NCBI GenBank assembly: GCA_013397865.1
Contig: VZTI01003888.1
Span: 125,996-189,995, forward strand
Direction: 5' to 3'
Source: Struthidea cinerea
Taxonomy: Eukaryota; Chordata; Aves; Passeriformes; Corcoracidae
DNA length: 64,000 nucleotides
Shown: piece after piece, positions 15,001 through 30,000 of the stretch
Position numbering within the stretch: the stretch's first letter is position 1
Layout: the number at the start of each line of letters is the position of its first letter
Position numbers and translations under genes: made by a program
The notes under the pieces: generated by a model
Seen by the model: the letters and a program-made list of their open reading frames with translations, nothing else
What the model was told of the DNA's origin: nothing
Database searches by the model: none

Positions 15001-18000
15001 CTTCTTTTATTTTAAAAATGTCTCCTCATTGTTCAACATTACATTTATTAACCTCATATTGCAATACAAAAGTATTCTAGTTGGGTTTAATTTTAAAATA
15101 TTTTACATATGCTTCAGAAATGTCATTTCTATAGCAAACAATGTTTAAATTTTTTTTCATGCTAGATTTTAAAATTAAAAGTTTTCTATGTGATTTTGTT
15201 GTTTCTTTTCTTTTAGTAGCTATATTTTGTCACACCTGCATGCTGCCAAATACTATGCCCATATAGAAATGAGGAGGAAAAAAAATCCATAATTTGTTTT
15301 TTTTCTGACTTAATTTCTTTCCTATGTTGCATGTGAAAGCCCTATAAAAACAGAAAAATGGAAAGGAAAGTCAACAAAGTTAGGGACCCCATCCAAAGAT
15401 TTTTGACTGTAAAGAGAGAGTCAGGAAAACTTCATAACAAAATAGAGACTATGTTTGAGGAACTTTAGAAAGTTACTTGGTATTTTGTGTTCTTTTTTGA
15501 GTTGTACAGCTCATAGTTGAGAACTAGTTGTAAGGATAACATAGTAGGCTGTCTACTACCTGCCAAATTTCTATATTGTGTCACAAATTATGCAATAAAC
15601 TCTTGCTGTCTCAACTTCATTACTTTCTGTGCTGAATGTGTTTTTCTCAAAGAAAACATTAACGACCATGAAACCACAAATGAGAAAGAAGGCAAACAAA
15701 AAGAAACTGTAGTTGGCCTGCAGAATGACAGTCTGTGATCTACAGAATTACCATATTAAAATTGTCAGCAGCAGCGTTCTCTTAATGTGAAGGAGCTTAC
15801 AAAAAAAGTAAACACCATCTTCACAAACATGAGGGACAAACATGGTATCTATATCTGTATCAGTGAATCACAGAAAGGAAAACATTAGTGAGAAAAGTAT
15901 ACAGAGAATTACTACTGCTTCTCTGAATCAAGGGAAAAAATGTAGGAGTCTGTGTTTCAATTCAAGATTAATTTAAGAAGACTTATGTCTCAAATGTAAT
16001 TTACATGCTTTAGAAATTGCATTTTTCCCCAACTAAAGCAACAGAAGGAAATAAGAACTTTCTTGCTGAAAGGCCCACAGAAACAATGAAGAAATTATCC
16101 TATTCATTCCTAATGAATATTTCTCTGTCTCTGTAGGAGATACCAAAATCTCCCTGGTAACATACTTCTTTTATTTCCTTCCTTGTCTTAAATAGTTTCA
16201 CAATATCCAGTCTTATTCCACTTTACTCCAGAGTATTCTGATCTATTTGCTCCTTAATCACTCAGTGAACATAGAAAATGATCACTTACTGTGCTGGTAG
16301 TGATCTCTTAGATTATGATTCACCTGCTGGTCTTTTCTGCATCAACTATCACCAAGTGCTCCAGTCTTTCATCATAAAACTCTGTTACTTTGTTTCTAGA
16401 TGGCCTGTATTCCTCACTGAGTTTTTATGGTGTTTGGTGTAAAGAGCCTTAGTCCTTCAGTTTCAGCACCTTCACTAACAGAGCTGAACATTCACTTTCT
16501 GTATTTCAATGCAGAGTTGTTGCAAGATCTTAGCCTTTCATGCAGTTTCCAGCTAAGTCCTTCTGTATGCTGTGTCCTTAAGTTGATTTTTCCTTCCCAA
16601 GTGCTTTTCTTGTCTTTTTGAATTAAAAGTTATGTTAATCCCAGTACACAGAACTAGCTACTCTTTTTCTCCTAGAATGCCCTTTCAGCTGTAGTAATTT
16701 TATCTTCTTCAACCATGTTTAGCATATTGAAGTATGTATTTTGTTATTACGCACTCTTACTCTGCAGTTGAGTTTTCAAAAATATCTGGCTTATGATAAC
16801 AAATGGCACCATTACCTGTGTGCAATTCCCAAAAATACCTTCTGTTTTCAGACTAGAAATTCCATCCTGTCAATCAAGTCCTAGAATATATATTCAAAAT
16901 GGATACATAGTACAGAATAGGAAGCCCGTAAATTGTTGATTTACGTGGGTGTAAGAAGAAGCAGATGTCATCCAAATTTACATTCTTGAGGGTGAAGATT
17001 CTCATCATGAGATATTAATTAGGTGTAGAGAATTACCACGCTAAAATCAGTAAAGCAATGTGGTTTTTAATGGTATGCCCAGGGGAACTGTTATCTCCTG
17101 CTCCAGCGAGCACCATCTATCTGTACACACCTTTCAAAAACACTTCTCTGTGTGCCACTTCCTCTGGGTCAGAGGACCTGGGAAAAATTATGCTATATCG
17201 TAAGCTATTTGGCAAGACCATCAGATCTGAAAGTTGACCTTTGAAAGTTACCTATGTTTAAGTGTGTTTAATGAAAATACTTAGATACCAGGATCTTTTA
17301 AGCTGATTACATATATACGTTATGTGTGTTGTAAATTTTTATGTAGACCACACCTCTGTCTTCTATTTGTAAAGGTAAAATAGATGAGAAGGAGATCATG
17401 CTATTCAGACATGCTGCTCTGGTACACCTGCTGGTGACAGTTCGAGATCTGCTACTAACATGTGACTTGGATACAGCTCTAGGTTTGTTTTCAGTACTGA
17501 ATAATGACACCCAGAAAACCAAAGCTTTGTGTGTGTTCTGCAGACCATCCCTCATGTTTGTAGCTGTGACTCTTTGCCATTGGGGTATATGCTCAGTTCA
17601 TGACTAATAGACCACTGTTTATGTTGTTCCATGGATTGTTAAGAACTTCCACATATGTAGTATGTCTTGTATCTCAGAATGACAAATTTTCTTTGGAATC
17701 TCTGTGTGGAAACTGAGGAACATGCGAAAAAGTCAAGTCATTCCCTATCTTCCATATATCTTTTGTGAGTGTAGGACACTTTCCACACAAAATATCATTA
17801 GGCTCATGGAAGTGAGGTACTTAAATCTGAGAGCATTTTAAACAAAATCTTAAATGTTATCTAATGTGTCATGTGGAAGGAAGTTTAAAAGTACAACATT
17901 GGACTTACATAGAAATTTTTTTTGAGCTTTTCTGGTCTTATTCAAATTTGGAATATGACAATCCACTTTAACCCATGGCTGAAATGATAGTGCTGAGCTT

Positions 18001-21000
18001 GTCAATTCCCATAGTTGTGTATTGTGAATTTTCGGATACCTCTATCAGGATAGATCCATAAGAAGTTGAAGTCCATGTTTATGAAGGCCCTAGGAAAGTC
18101 AGACTCCCTCTGTCTTTATAGGAAATAAAGTTGCTTCAAAGCATCTAATTTCAGTCTGAACTATCCCTGATGGATGGTGTTTCCTTAAAATTGATGTAAA
18201 ATGTAAGACATCTGCCATAAACTGAACTGTAGGAAAATTAAATTATTTTGTATTTCCTTAAATATTTCTAGCAATAAAAGAGTAGGAAGAAGAATACAGA
18301 ATGAATATATAAGTAGAATCCTAAGCACAATTCTTTTCTATCCTTACTATAAATGACATAGATGGATGGGAGAAAGAAAAGTGAGCAGTTCTTCTCCACT
18401 GTTTATTGTGGCAGAAGCACTTCTAGATGATATTTCAGAATTACAAAACCCACCTGTGTTTCCCAACCTGAGCAACAGCTCACAAAGGAAACTGTACAAG
18501 TAAAAAAGATCTGGAAAAAAAATTAGAAAATTGAGCGAGATACTAAGTAGGCCTTGTAGTCTTCACTGTTGTGTTGTTGTGCTGTGTGATTCATCATGTA
18601 GCTATATTGGATGTATTTTTTCTTTATGCATTTTCAAATAACCCCAGCATTGTTCACCATTTGTACATAGAAGGCATCATTCAGAGTTGAGAATAGTTGT
18701 GATAATATGATGAGTTATCTGAGTGGTAAACACACAGGACAAAAAAGCTTTAGACAATGGTATAGAAATACTGTTGTTACTTAGTGTAAATGATACAGAT
18801 TAATTAAATGTAAGAGTGTTGCTGCTAGCATCTGCAGCTTTAGGATGCAATCTTGTATAATTCTAGCTGGAGTTACATAGCAGATACTACATAAAGTCTT
18901 ATAAACGCCATTTATGTACCGGATTAGTGGTCATATTCTCCTTCCATACTGGGGAGCCATTAAATTTTCATCTGTTTTTGTGCAAGATACCTTCACATAG
19001 ATTTTAAATAGATTTGCAGATTGAACACAATGCTTGACAATTATCTTTTGTCACTGCATTTACTTCTTTTGTTGTGTTATTAACAGGTTATTTGTCCAAG
19101 GCAAAGGATCTCTATAAAAACATTTTAGAATCCTGTTTGAATGATATCTGGAGGCAGTTGAAGATTGTACAGTACAGCAGCCAGAAAAAGCATGAAGCAC
19201 ATCCCAAAATAACAGCACTTCAGCGTGAAATATTCACTTGGATGAAAAGTTATGGAGAGAAACACAGTGTTAAGGTTAACAATGTAACCAATTTCTCTTA
19301 GCAAACAAAATTGTTCCAGATTATATGAATTATTGCAAAACTATGTTTTAACAAGTGTTTCTTTATGGAAAAAAAGCCAAATAATTACTTCATGGTATCT
19401 ATTAAGGGTAACATAAATTTTAAGAACTCTGTCACAGCAGTACAAGTTTTTGTTTGATCAAATTTCCCCTTGCTGCATGCGTGAAATAACATGCAAAAGA
19501 GTTTTAACATTGCCAAGGATTTATCTTGTTGCAGGTGGTTTTGTTTTCCTGATAAGTATATTGTATTACATCAGTAACTGAAAATTATGATATAACTTTT
19601 TACTTGAAAGTCTCAATCATCTGACATAGAGAGAATCATAGCACAGGTCATGGCAGCGTGCTTGTACAGTGTGACTTGGAGCACACATACACCAAGGAGT
19701 GTTGTGAGTGTTGCTATCCACAGATACACTGGTTAAGCAGAGGTTATCAGGCCAACCTCCTTGCATTTGAATTACATAAAAAGCAAGTATCTGTGAGTGA
19801 TAACTTTGGCATGGAAGATAGAGTTTTGGAGGATATTCAAATTATCCAAATATTTTCTTTCCTGGATATGTGAGTATTTTAGGTGATACAACACAGTGCA
19901 AAATACCACTTTCCTTTGCAGAATATTTATTATTTCTTTACAGAATACTGATCACATTAGGAAACAGGCAGAATGAAATGCATAGTGTGTAAGTGTTCTA
20001 ACTGTTTGGAATAGAATTTGTGCTCCTAAACACAGCCAAAAAAACTCTTTAAGTTTATTTTAGCTTCTTTCCATACTTCACTTCCTGGGGATTTATTCTT
20101 CTTGTGTTTCTTTTAAGAGTTGCACTAGGAGCTCTGTACATCTTTTGATTAAATTTTGCTGGAAGAACAATATAACAGCTTATTATACACACTTACAGAA
20201 TTTAAAATTAAAATGAAGCAACAAAAATAAAATGGTGCTGATTGTCTTGTTGTCTGTCCTTCAACAGACACACTAAGATGATTTTGCATCCTTTTCTTCT
20301 TGAGAGCAACACATTTTGCTTTGTGATATTAGGATTATGTTGTAGGAGGCATATATGAGAACTTTGTCATCTTGATGTCAGCTCAGTGATAATTTGGCTT
20401 TTCTTCTGAACTCCACTAGCTGTGATTTTAAAAAATTTTTAGCTGTAATTCCTGAGTTTTTACTTGCTTGACTTAGTCATGCAGAGATATGCATGCGATG
20501 TAAGGCTATATATGATTTCATTAACAATTATTGATTGTTTACTGTTTCCTAGCATTCAGAGACAGGTTTCAATGAGCCAGAACAGGTAGAAGGAGTATTC
20601 TGGTTTTAATAAGAAGTAAAAGTTGCATTCAATAAACTATTTACTGTTCTATCATATCACATCAGTATCAGTTAATATGATGTGAAATATGGTAATCTCA
20701 TTATCCTTTTATTAGCCAAAGTTGTTATTGATGCAGGATTGTAATGGGACATTTCCTTTATAAGGAAGAACTTACTGCTGTTTTAGAAAAAAAAAAATTT
20801 GCTCTGTGTTTCATTATCTTTGTACCTATAATTAAATAGAACATGACTAAAAATTTCATCTAGCTCATCTAGCATAAAATTATATGAACATATAATTAGT
20901 CTGCTGTTGAATTGTGTGCAGAAAAGCAGGTCTACATTTTTAAATGCAGTTGTCCTAAACTGCTTATAAAGGTGCCAATGGATTGTTGAGTGGCTCTTCT

Positions 21001-24000
21001 GTGCACCTACTTGGAAAATTGAAGTCTGCCTTATGATTGTCTATCTGACCAGAAGTTCTTTTCTGACAAGATCTAACATTCTTTTAATATTTACACATAT
21101 GATTATCTTATGTCTTTAAGTCTTAAGAATTAGACAATGCTGTGTGCCTTCTTAAAAATGTTGTGTACACCACGAAAAATGTCTATACAATGCCATGAAA
21201 GTTCAGAGATCATCCTGTCAGAAAGTATGTTTGTAGGGACATATTCTTCTTTATAAGCGTCATGTAGCACATGTTTGGTTTGTATCAGTTGAAATGATGG
21301 ACCAGGTAAATACCTTCTCTGGTGGTGATTCTTTTTATTACTGTGTCAGTTTGGTAGACTCTAGTCCTTTTCAACTTTTTTGTCATAAACAATATTTAAT
21401 GAATCTCAGATCTCTGGCAGGAACACTTTAATGTCTCTATCTACAGACTGGAAAATCTTTCTAATTAGTTCAGCAGTACATCCAGTACCTTCCTCCAGTA
21501 CATCAGTACCTTGCAGGCTACATTTTAGATATCTTCAGTTTAAGTTTTGTGTCCATAAGAATAATGCTTCTAATGTGACAAATCTGTCTAGTACAATAGT
21601 AGTAGTGTGGTATAATATCTTTAGATAGTATCTTTAAGTAGCATTTTTATTTTTAATCAAATATTCCCATTTAAGATTTCTTCTAGAAGAGCTTTATTCA
21701 GAATAATAATGCACGCATATACCCAAGTTCCAAATTGTTGATGGTTGGAGAAAAACTGCCAGCAAAACTTAGACCTTGAATATGGGGAGAGAAGACTTGG
21801 GACTACTGGAGGAGCTACTTAGTAAGGTCCAGGGGAAATCTGTTTTTGAAGGTATTGAGGTCCAGGAATGCTGGTCACTTTTTAAGAGCCATCTTTTTTG
21901 AGTACAGGAGCAGGCAATTCGAAGGTGTCAAAAGGCAGAAGCCTGGCCTGGCTGAGCAGACATCTTTTAGAATTTAGGTGGAAAAGGAACATGTATGGAC
22001 TTTGGAAGTCACTTTTGAACAGGTGACATGAAGTGGCTATGGAGAGGCTGTTCAATCCTGTAGGGAGAAAATTTATGTGGACAAAGCTCAATTAAAGTTC
22101 AAGCTGGCCAGCACTGTGAAGGATGACAAAAAAGGTTTTTTTAAATAAGTCAAGAGCAGAATGGGAATCAGAGACAACATTGGTCGGTTGCTCAACAAGG
22201 TCGGTCACCTCACAAATAGGGACATAGACGAAGCAGAGACATTCAGTGCCTTCTTTTGCCTGTCTTCAATCCCGAGACCAGTGTTAGAAGTCCGTGGCTG
22301 AGGATGATGATAAACTCCCAGCCAATCCTGAACTTGTTTGAGACTTGCTGCTCCATCTGGATGTGCACAGACCTATAGAGCCCAATGGGGTTCATCCCAG
22401 GCTACTGGAGGAGCTCAAAAAAGTCATTGTGGGACCTGTCTCCATTATTTTTCAGCAGTCTTGGGAGTCTGGGGAGATTCCAGCTGATTGGAAGATGTTA
22501 AATGTTGTTTCAGTTTTCAAGAAGGGAAAGAAGAAAGCCTCTGGTAATTACAGACTTGTCAGTCCCACTTCAGTGTCTGGTAAAATTATAGAAAAGGTTA
22601 TTCTGGGAGTTACTGAAAAACGCTTAAGAGACGACGCAGTCATTGGCCACAACCAGCACGGGTTCACAAGAGAAAAGTGCTACTTAACCAACTTAATTTC
22701 CTTTCTTTTTCCACTTACGACAAGGTGACCCGTCTAGTTGACCAAGGGAAGCCAGTGAGCATGGTTTTTAATTTTAGCAAACTTTTAATACTATCTCTCA
22801 AAATATCCTGGATGAACTGCTCATCACAGAGCTAGACAAGTCCATAATACTGGGTTGGGTGAGCAATTGTCTGATGGGTTGAGCTCAAAGAATTGCAGTG
22901 AATGAAATTCTATCAGGCTGGTGGCCATTGACAAGTGGTGCTCCCCAGGGCTCAATTTTAGGGTCAGTGCTCTTAAATGTTTTTTTTAAGTCATCTGGAC
23001 ACAGGAATCAAAAGCACATTAAGTGATTTTACTGATGATACTAAATTAGGAGGATCAGTGAACTCCCTTGAGGGTAGAAAGGCCTTACAGAAAAATCAGG
23101 CTAGAGAGCTGAGCAGTCACCAGCTGTATGAAATGAGAGCAAGTGCCAGATTCTCCACCTGGGATGGGGCTGTCATGGTTATACATAAAAAATGGGAGAG
23201 AAGAGACTGGAGCCCAGTGCAAAGAGACTAGAAGTCTGGGTCAGTGGCAAGTTGACTGAGGCCCTGGCAGCCAGGAGAGGCACCCATGTTCTGGGGTGCA
23301 TCAGGCGCAGCATCACCAGCCAGGCAAGGGAGGGATTGTCCCGCTCTGCTCTGCACTGGGGCGGCCTCACCTCGAGTGCTGGGGGCAGGTCTGGGTGCCA
23401 CAATACAAGGAGGATATCAAACTTGTCTGTTTTCTGTGTCCAGAGGAGGGGGACCAAGATGGTGAAAGGCCTCAAGGGCAAGAGGAGGGGCAGCTGAGGT
23501 CACCTTCTTGTTCAGCTTAGGGAAGAGAAGGCTGAGGGGTGACCGCATCACAGCCTCCACCTTCCTCAAGCAAGACAGCAGAGGGGAAGGTGCGTATCTC
23601 CTCTCCCTGGTGACCAGCAATAGGACACAAGCAACTGGAATGAAGCTGTGTGAGAGGAAGTTGAGACATATTGGGCAAAAGATTCTTCACTTAGAGTGTG
23701 GTCTTCCCTGGAACCAACTCCTACATAAGTGGTTAAAGCACCAAGCCTGTCCATGTTCAAGAAGCACTTGGACATAGTCCTTTGGTTTAGTTTTAGGTAG
23801 TCCTGTGAGAAGCAGGGAGTTGGACTCTATCCTTATGGGTCCCATCCAACTTGAGATACTCTATGATTGTTATTGTGGAAAACTCCAAAGTTTCTAATTT
23901 TGCCATCTGTTTATTCAATATTGTGTTTTCTGTGCAGAGGAGAAAGAAAGATATATGCAGGCTGAAGGAAGAATTTTTTAACATTACTGGATTTTCTTTT

Positions 24001-27000
24001 ACTTGTCTTCATACAGATACTAATCATTACAAGGATGGACTCTGAAAAAGAAAAAGTTGCCTTCATTCACCCATTATCTACAATAGAAGGTAAATAATTA
24101 TTTTATGTATATTTTTGAAATAAAAAGTGGCTGTCATTCTGTGGATTGCTGCATACTTGTTTGAATGCTTGGTGCAGGTGTTTCTCCCGTTTCGTCTCAT
24201 CATGAGCCTTTCTACATACTTTTCTCACTGTTTAATATTTCCTAACTCTTCCATCAGCCTTTTTATTTTACTTTTATTTTCTCCTGATTAAGAGTTCTGG
24301 TATGATGTTTTCTATTGCAAGAGAGTGAAATGTGTCTGTTGAGTCAAAGATTTTTTTAACAGAACATGAAGGAGCTGTGGACAGCCCATTGCCTAATTAT
24401 ATTTGCATCCGTTGTCTTGATCAGATTGTCTCATTGTTTTTAGCTGATCATTGGTCACATGCTTTCTTCCTTGCAAGCTTATTCAGAGCAGTTAGATTTT
24501 AAAAGTCTTGACTAAACTCCCCAGCATAAAGCCTTGAATGAGTAGTCAGGTACAGATCATGTTTTCCCTTAGCTATATGTTGCTGATCTTGTTTGCTAAT
24601 TTGTGAAATATGTCAGCATAAGCATAAAACTCAAGGTAAAAAAATACTGTTTCCAATAACCCACCTCCCCACTGATACAAACAGCATTTTCATCACTTCA
24701 GCATTTTACCTGTGAGTAATTTCTGAACAAGCTAGTTCAACACTGCAAATTCAGCTGGTAAAACAAACCTGTTTCAGAAAAATTGTAATTTGAGCCTGTA
24801 TGTTTAGAACAAGTCACTGATCCTTTCATACTGTTTTTTTAAAATCCGTTTTCATAAATCCTACTTGCATGAACCTTATCAAGTGTCATGTATTTTACTG
24901 TTCTTTTGCCTTTAAAAATAAAGTTAGATTTCCTGTGCTCTTAAAAGAAGAAAGACTGTCTTTTGGAATGTTTTGAAAGGGAGGAGGCATGTTCACAGTG
25001 CTTTTACTAATAATAATATTTAATGAAAAGAGTTTTATTTGTTTTAAGATCTTAAGCCTTGGTTGCAAACACAAGTCAATCCAACTACACTTTTGAAAAG
25101 AAGCACTTACGTAATACCAATATTCCTTCTTAGATACATCTTCCAGTTAAAATTTCAAATGCATAAAAAGTGTAAAGAGATTTAACCTATAAAGGGGTAA
25201 ATGTACTTCCTCTTGTATTACTCTTTAATTATTCATTTTAAGGTAACTAGGTTGTGAGTTTGTGAGACGTGACACTTGTTTGTGTTACTTTTTCCTTGGG
25301 TTCTGAGAAGGAAGTTTCTAAATCATTACATCCAACAGTACAATACAAACTGAAATTGTGTAGGACTTCAGCAAGACAGAGTATGTAATACTTAAAATTT
25401 TAATAACCTGTATTGTTCCACATTTGCTACTTACTCTTCTGGATTGATTCATAGACATAGAGGCTCATTTTATTTCATCGTTTAATTATTTTTAAGCAGG
25501 TTTGAAAGCTGTGGATTTGAGTTCTGAGAAAAAAGGAAGCCCTTTAGGTTGTAAAGAGATCATAAGCAAGTAAGTTAAATTCTTGATTATTGAGAACAAA
25601 TTCTTTAGTCAGGACTAAGGTCAGTGAAACTTTAGTTACTTTTGTTCATTTCCACGGCACTTTCCAGTCTCGAGTAAAGTTTTCATGATATGAACCTACA
25701 CCTTCATTTCTAAAGTGGAGAATTTTTTCCACAGTAGAAAAATGCTTAGCGAGGCTCAGAGGAACTCTCAGAGAACAGTTGCATATTCCTAGCCTTATGT
25801 GTTGTTTTGCATGTTTTAGAAAAACTTTTAAAGAGAAATATGTAGAAAAAAATGATTTTCACGTGTTTTAGGAAAATGTGAAAGGGCATAACAGAAGAAA
25901 TGACAAATTATGATATTTCTGGAAAATACAATATTTCAGGGAGATAGTTGTAGGGGGAAGACTACAGCTTTTGATTTTTAAATTAATTTTAAGGGAGTTG
26001 GGACTTTAGGCAGGAAGGGTAAATATTTTTTTTTGTAAACAGACTTTAAGCAGTTAGAATTTGTCAAGGTAACACTGAGTTTATTTTGCTCTGAGGGTAA
26101 TTCAACCTGCGTGTACTTTTATTCATATTCTGTTGGGTTTTTTTAAGCCTTAGTAGATATTCCTGTGTTATTGTACATAATCAGCAAATTGGAGCTGACT
26201 TCCCTTGGACGCACTTCTCATTAGTAATGGAATATGACTATTCTGAAAATTCTGGCTGGAAAAATCTGTGCAAAAATCTGAATGTTACTTACATGACTTT
26301 TAAAACCACCCTCCCTGAAACAATACAAATGGGTAAGTGCTCTCCAGAACTGTAATAAACAGTTAGGCTGACATATGAAGAGAAACCATTTTCTGTTTCA
26401 TAAAATGCTACATTCATGTGCCTATGGAAGAGAATGAGTAATACGTTATGAAGGATAAAGCTAAACAAACAGACCTGGGTTATCTATGCAGCAAGAAGGT
26501 GTTTTTATTTGAGTGTAAGCCTAGTTTTGGCTAGATGTAGTCGTACATGTGGGTTTCTAAGAGGCTTGTGCCAAGTTCACAGGTTGTTGACAGCTTCTGC
26601 AAGCTGTATCCACCCTTCCTCATCCTAAGGGAATGTTGTAAATCTAAAGAAATCGGAATTAAAGCGTAATTTCAAGGATATTCAAAAGAGTTTAATTTGG
26701 GGGAAAAAAACTGTAGAGTGCAAGAGTTTTATTGAAGATGAATAAAAGCTGCATTTTTAAAAGATATGTCCATTTAATGCATCCTTAGTTTTTTTGCTTA
26801 TTAAACTATTATCTTACATATAAAAAATGTTTCAGGGAATCATGGTGGTTCCTTTCTTCTGGAAGTACAGATTCCATATGTATTTCTGACAACTGAAGGT
26901 CTTCTTAATATGCCAGATATTCTTCAGCTTTTTGAGTCCAAGTGAGTGAAAAGAATCTATATGGACTATTTATTTTCAGATTTTCAGGACATGTATGTTG

Positions 27001-30000
27001 TTCTACTATATCATGTATTAATCATCTACTTGGCTATCAGGTACATTTCTGCAATTACACTATTAGTATTTTAAGAGACAAGAATATAGTTTTTCTGTTG
27101 AAGTTGATAATTTAGTACTAGAGATTCACACACATGCCAGCCAGAATGGAATTGGCCAATTTTTTTTATTGTTATAATGAGCTGGTACTTTTTAATCAAT
27201 ACAACTTTTTTAATTGTCTACTTTTCTCCGAAAATAGTAATGTTAATCTTTTTTTTTTTTTCTTTAGTGCTTCTTGGTCCTTGGAAGACTTTGTATTTAA
27301 TTCATCGTAAAACTTGCTTTTGGTTTTTTTTTTTTTTTTGTTGTTTTCATCTAGTGAAGCTATGCTAAAAACCCAAACTGATAAATAGTAAAACATCTTA
27401 TTTTCTGATGCATCACAGTGTTTGGGAGAGGCCGAGTTTAAAACAAAAGCTAATTTATTCATAAAATTCAGATCTACTATTCACTTTATTTTGAATACTC
27501 TATAACCTGTACAAAAACTGCCAGGGTTATAAATCATTGGGCTTCTTTATTATTTACTTTGACATAATTTTCTTGAATTTTGCTTTCACAGTAATACATA
27601 CCTGGTAAAGCTACCTTTTATCTCATGGCGGGGCAGGGGGGGGCTGGCAGGGAAAGAAAGAAAGAAATTGGGACCAGAGCAGCAATATCTCTCAAACATG
27701 GTGACAGAGATAGAGGTAGTTGATTTTACCATATTGCTGGAGAGACATGCCAATTTCGATCCTAGCTTTATCCTTGAGTCAGCTGTGGAGCCATTTTTGG
27801 TCTGTGTCTTGTTACAGTTCAGTAGGGGGAAAAAAATATACGTCTTTGACTTTTAAAATCTGAAGACATAGTCTGACATGCTTTTAAACTCTGACTTGTT
27901 CAAGTTCTCTGTTCAGTCTGGCCATAAGCCAAATAGCTGGAAACACTGTTTTGTTACTTTCTCACTCGCTCCTTTTAGCACTGATGAAGAAGTTAAATAG
28001 GTGAGCAAAGAGCTGTACAATTTCAGAAAAGGTAATAGTTTCGTTTTTTTAAAACATCTGAATACACTGCCCATACAAGTTTCTAGAGGCCATACTGCTG
28101 GCAGATTCAGGTTTAGGTCTCTTGTGTTACCTAAAACACAAGAGGAGGCTGTGCTGCTGGCATTTCTAAGTCACTCAGAAATTTTAGGATCATACCAATG
28201 GCAATCAGGGAGTTTGCTTTGCCTTGTCTGCGCAGTCATGAAAGGAGGAAAAGAAATGCAATATGGAAAGTTAGTCAGGCGGAGTTTCAAAGTATATATC
28301 TTAGTTTCTATATTACCTCTTTCTTTTGTATACTCAAAGCCTGGGTATCAAGGTCATACTCAATGCAATTAGCAACATAATTTCATTTCACTAAATCACT
28401 GCTACACTGATGTATATTGTTCAAGTGTATCTCACAGTGAACTGAGCATTTGAGAAAGGTCAAGACTGTGTAAGTTTAAAAGCTGTATTAAGGGGTGTGT
28501 TATTTATTTGCTTTAAGAAAATAGTAGTATTTTACTTGCCTGAGTTTTAATAAAATAATTTTACTTCTTCAGTTACAGCATTACCTTTGTTGAAAGAAGC
28601 AGTAGTTATTCCTTAAGGCTCTTTGGAAGTATAGATCGATACGTTGTGTTGACAATAGATGAATGTACTGCTGTCTTTTTGCAGGTACTGTGAAACTACT
28701 GAAAAATGGAACTACTGTGTCCAAGTTCTGTTATGTGTTGGGTCACTTCTAGGCCATATCTTCAGACTTCTAGCGTATCTTTCTTCTTCATAATCATATT
28801 TAATTCATGCATTGTTTCACATCACAAATCATTAACCCTAAAATTCTAGTTTAAAATGTTCTCAGTTTCTTCACTAAAGTAACATTTGACCTGTGATTTG
28901 ATTATATGAAATGTAGTTAAAGGATGCATACTTGAAAATAGGGTTGTATAAAGAAAATTTGTAACAACCAATTCAATGTATTTGTGGCTATATTCTCTTA
29001 CCAGTGTGCATATTAATTCCTACCATTTTGGATGCTTATCTGAATTAGTCTATGGAATAATTCGTCCTACTTTTAATAAAAAATATTAGCTTAAGCAATA
29101 GCATACTACTTAAATTCCGATATGCAGCAAGACAGATTGCAGGTAGAAGAACTGCTTCTGAAAGATAGATAAATAATAAAATAATCAATAATCAATATAA
29201 GTACAATGTAGACATTCCTACAAGCTACTGCTATTAGTGGTGTTGTACTTTATATAGTTAATGTGGGTATAATATGATTTGTATAGGTTAAGTAAGTACT
29301 TCAGAAGTTTATAACAATATCTTGCATTATTAAAGTTCACAAAAAGTCTTAAGAACAGCCTAAAAAGGTATTGACAGTTTCTTTATAGAGGAAGGAAGAA
29401 GAGGCATGAAGCAGTGAATCAACCTTTTTGAAGTTCAAAGAAAATAAAAGTTGGGAATACAAGCTAGTTCTCCCAGTTCCCATATGTGTCCTTAATGCTT
29501 ACACTATTTAGCTGTATTTATGTTTGATCTAGTTTCTGCATATTATATCGATACTCGTTAAAAGCTTGGGGCAGCCATGGTAATGTATTTATTTAGTTTT
29601 TACTCTTTATTTAAATTCCATGGTAGAGTATGGAAGAACTAAATTGTGAGGACTCCTGTGACACTGTAATATCGAGGCTGGTGGCATTATCACTCCAATA
29701 TACGTGCTGTTGGATTATTTTCTATTCCAGAGAAAGACAGAGTTTAGAGTAAGTTATGAAATTCTTTTGTTATCCTAGTATTTTTAAAACAAATTTGTCC
29801 CTAAAGAAAGCTGCTTATTAGAACAAGTTGATACTCGTTTTTCTTTGAACTTCTCTGTAGGAATACGTTTCTCTTAAAAATACGAATATTGTAGTCTCAT
29901 ATTTCTAGTGTTCTTTGAGTTTTTCACTTAGTTACAATGTTGTCATGCTCCTATTGAAAAACTCAGTGAAATTATAAAAGTAACAGTGATCACTGGAGAC

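Noticed and set aside
23192..23520. Overlapping open frames with ordered-looking protein
   Set aside because: They lie within the CR1 3' region, which is non-coding, and are by-products of its GC content.
28001..28372. 123-codon open frame in a SHOC1 intron
   Set aside because: No splice sites in phase, no family resemblance, and the flanking exons join directly.
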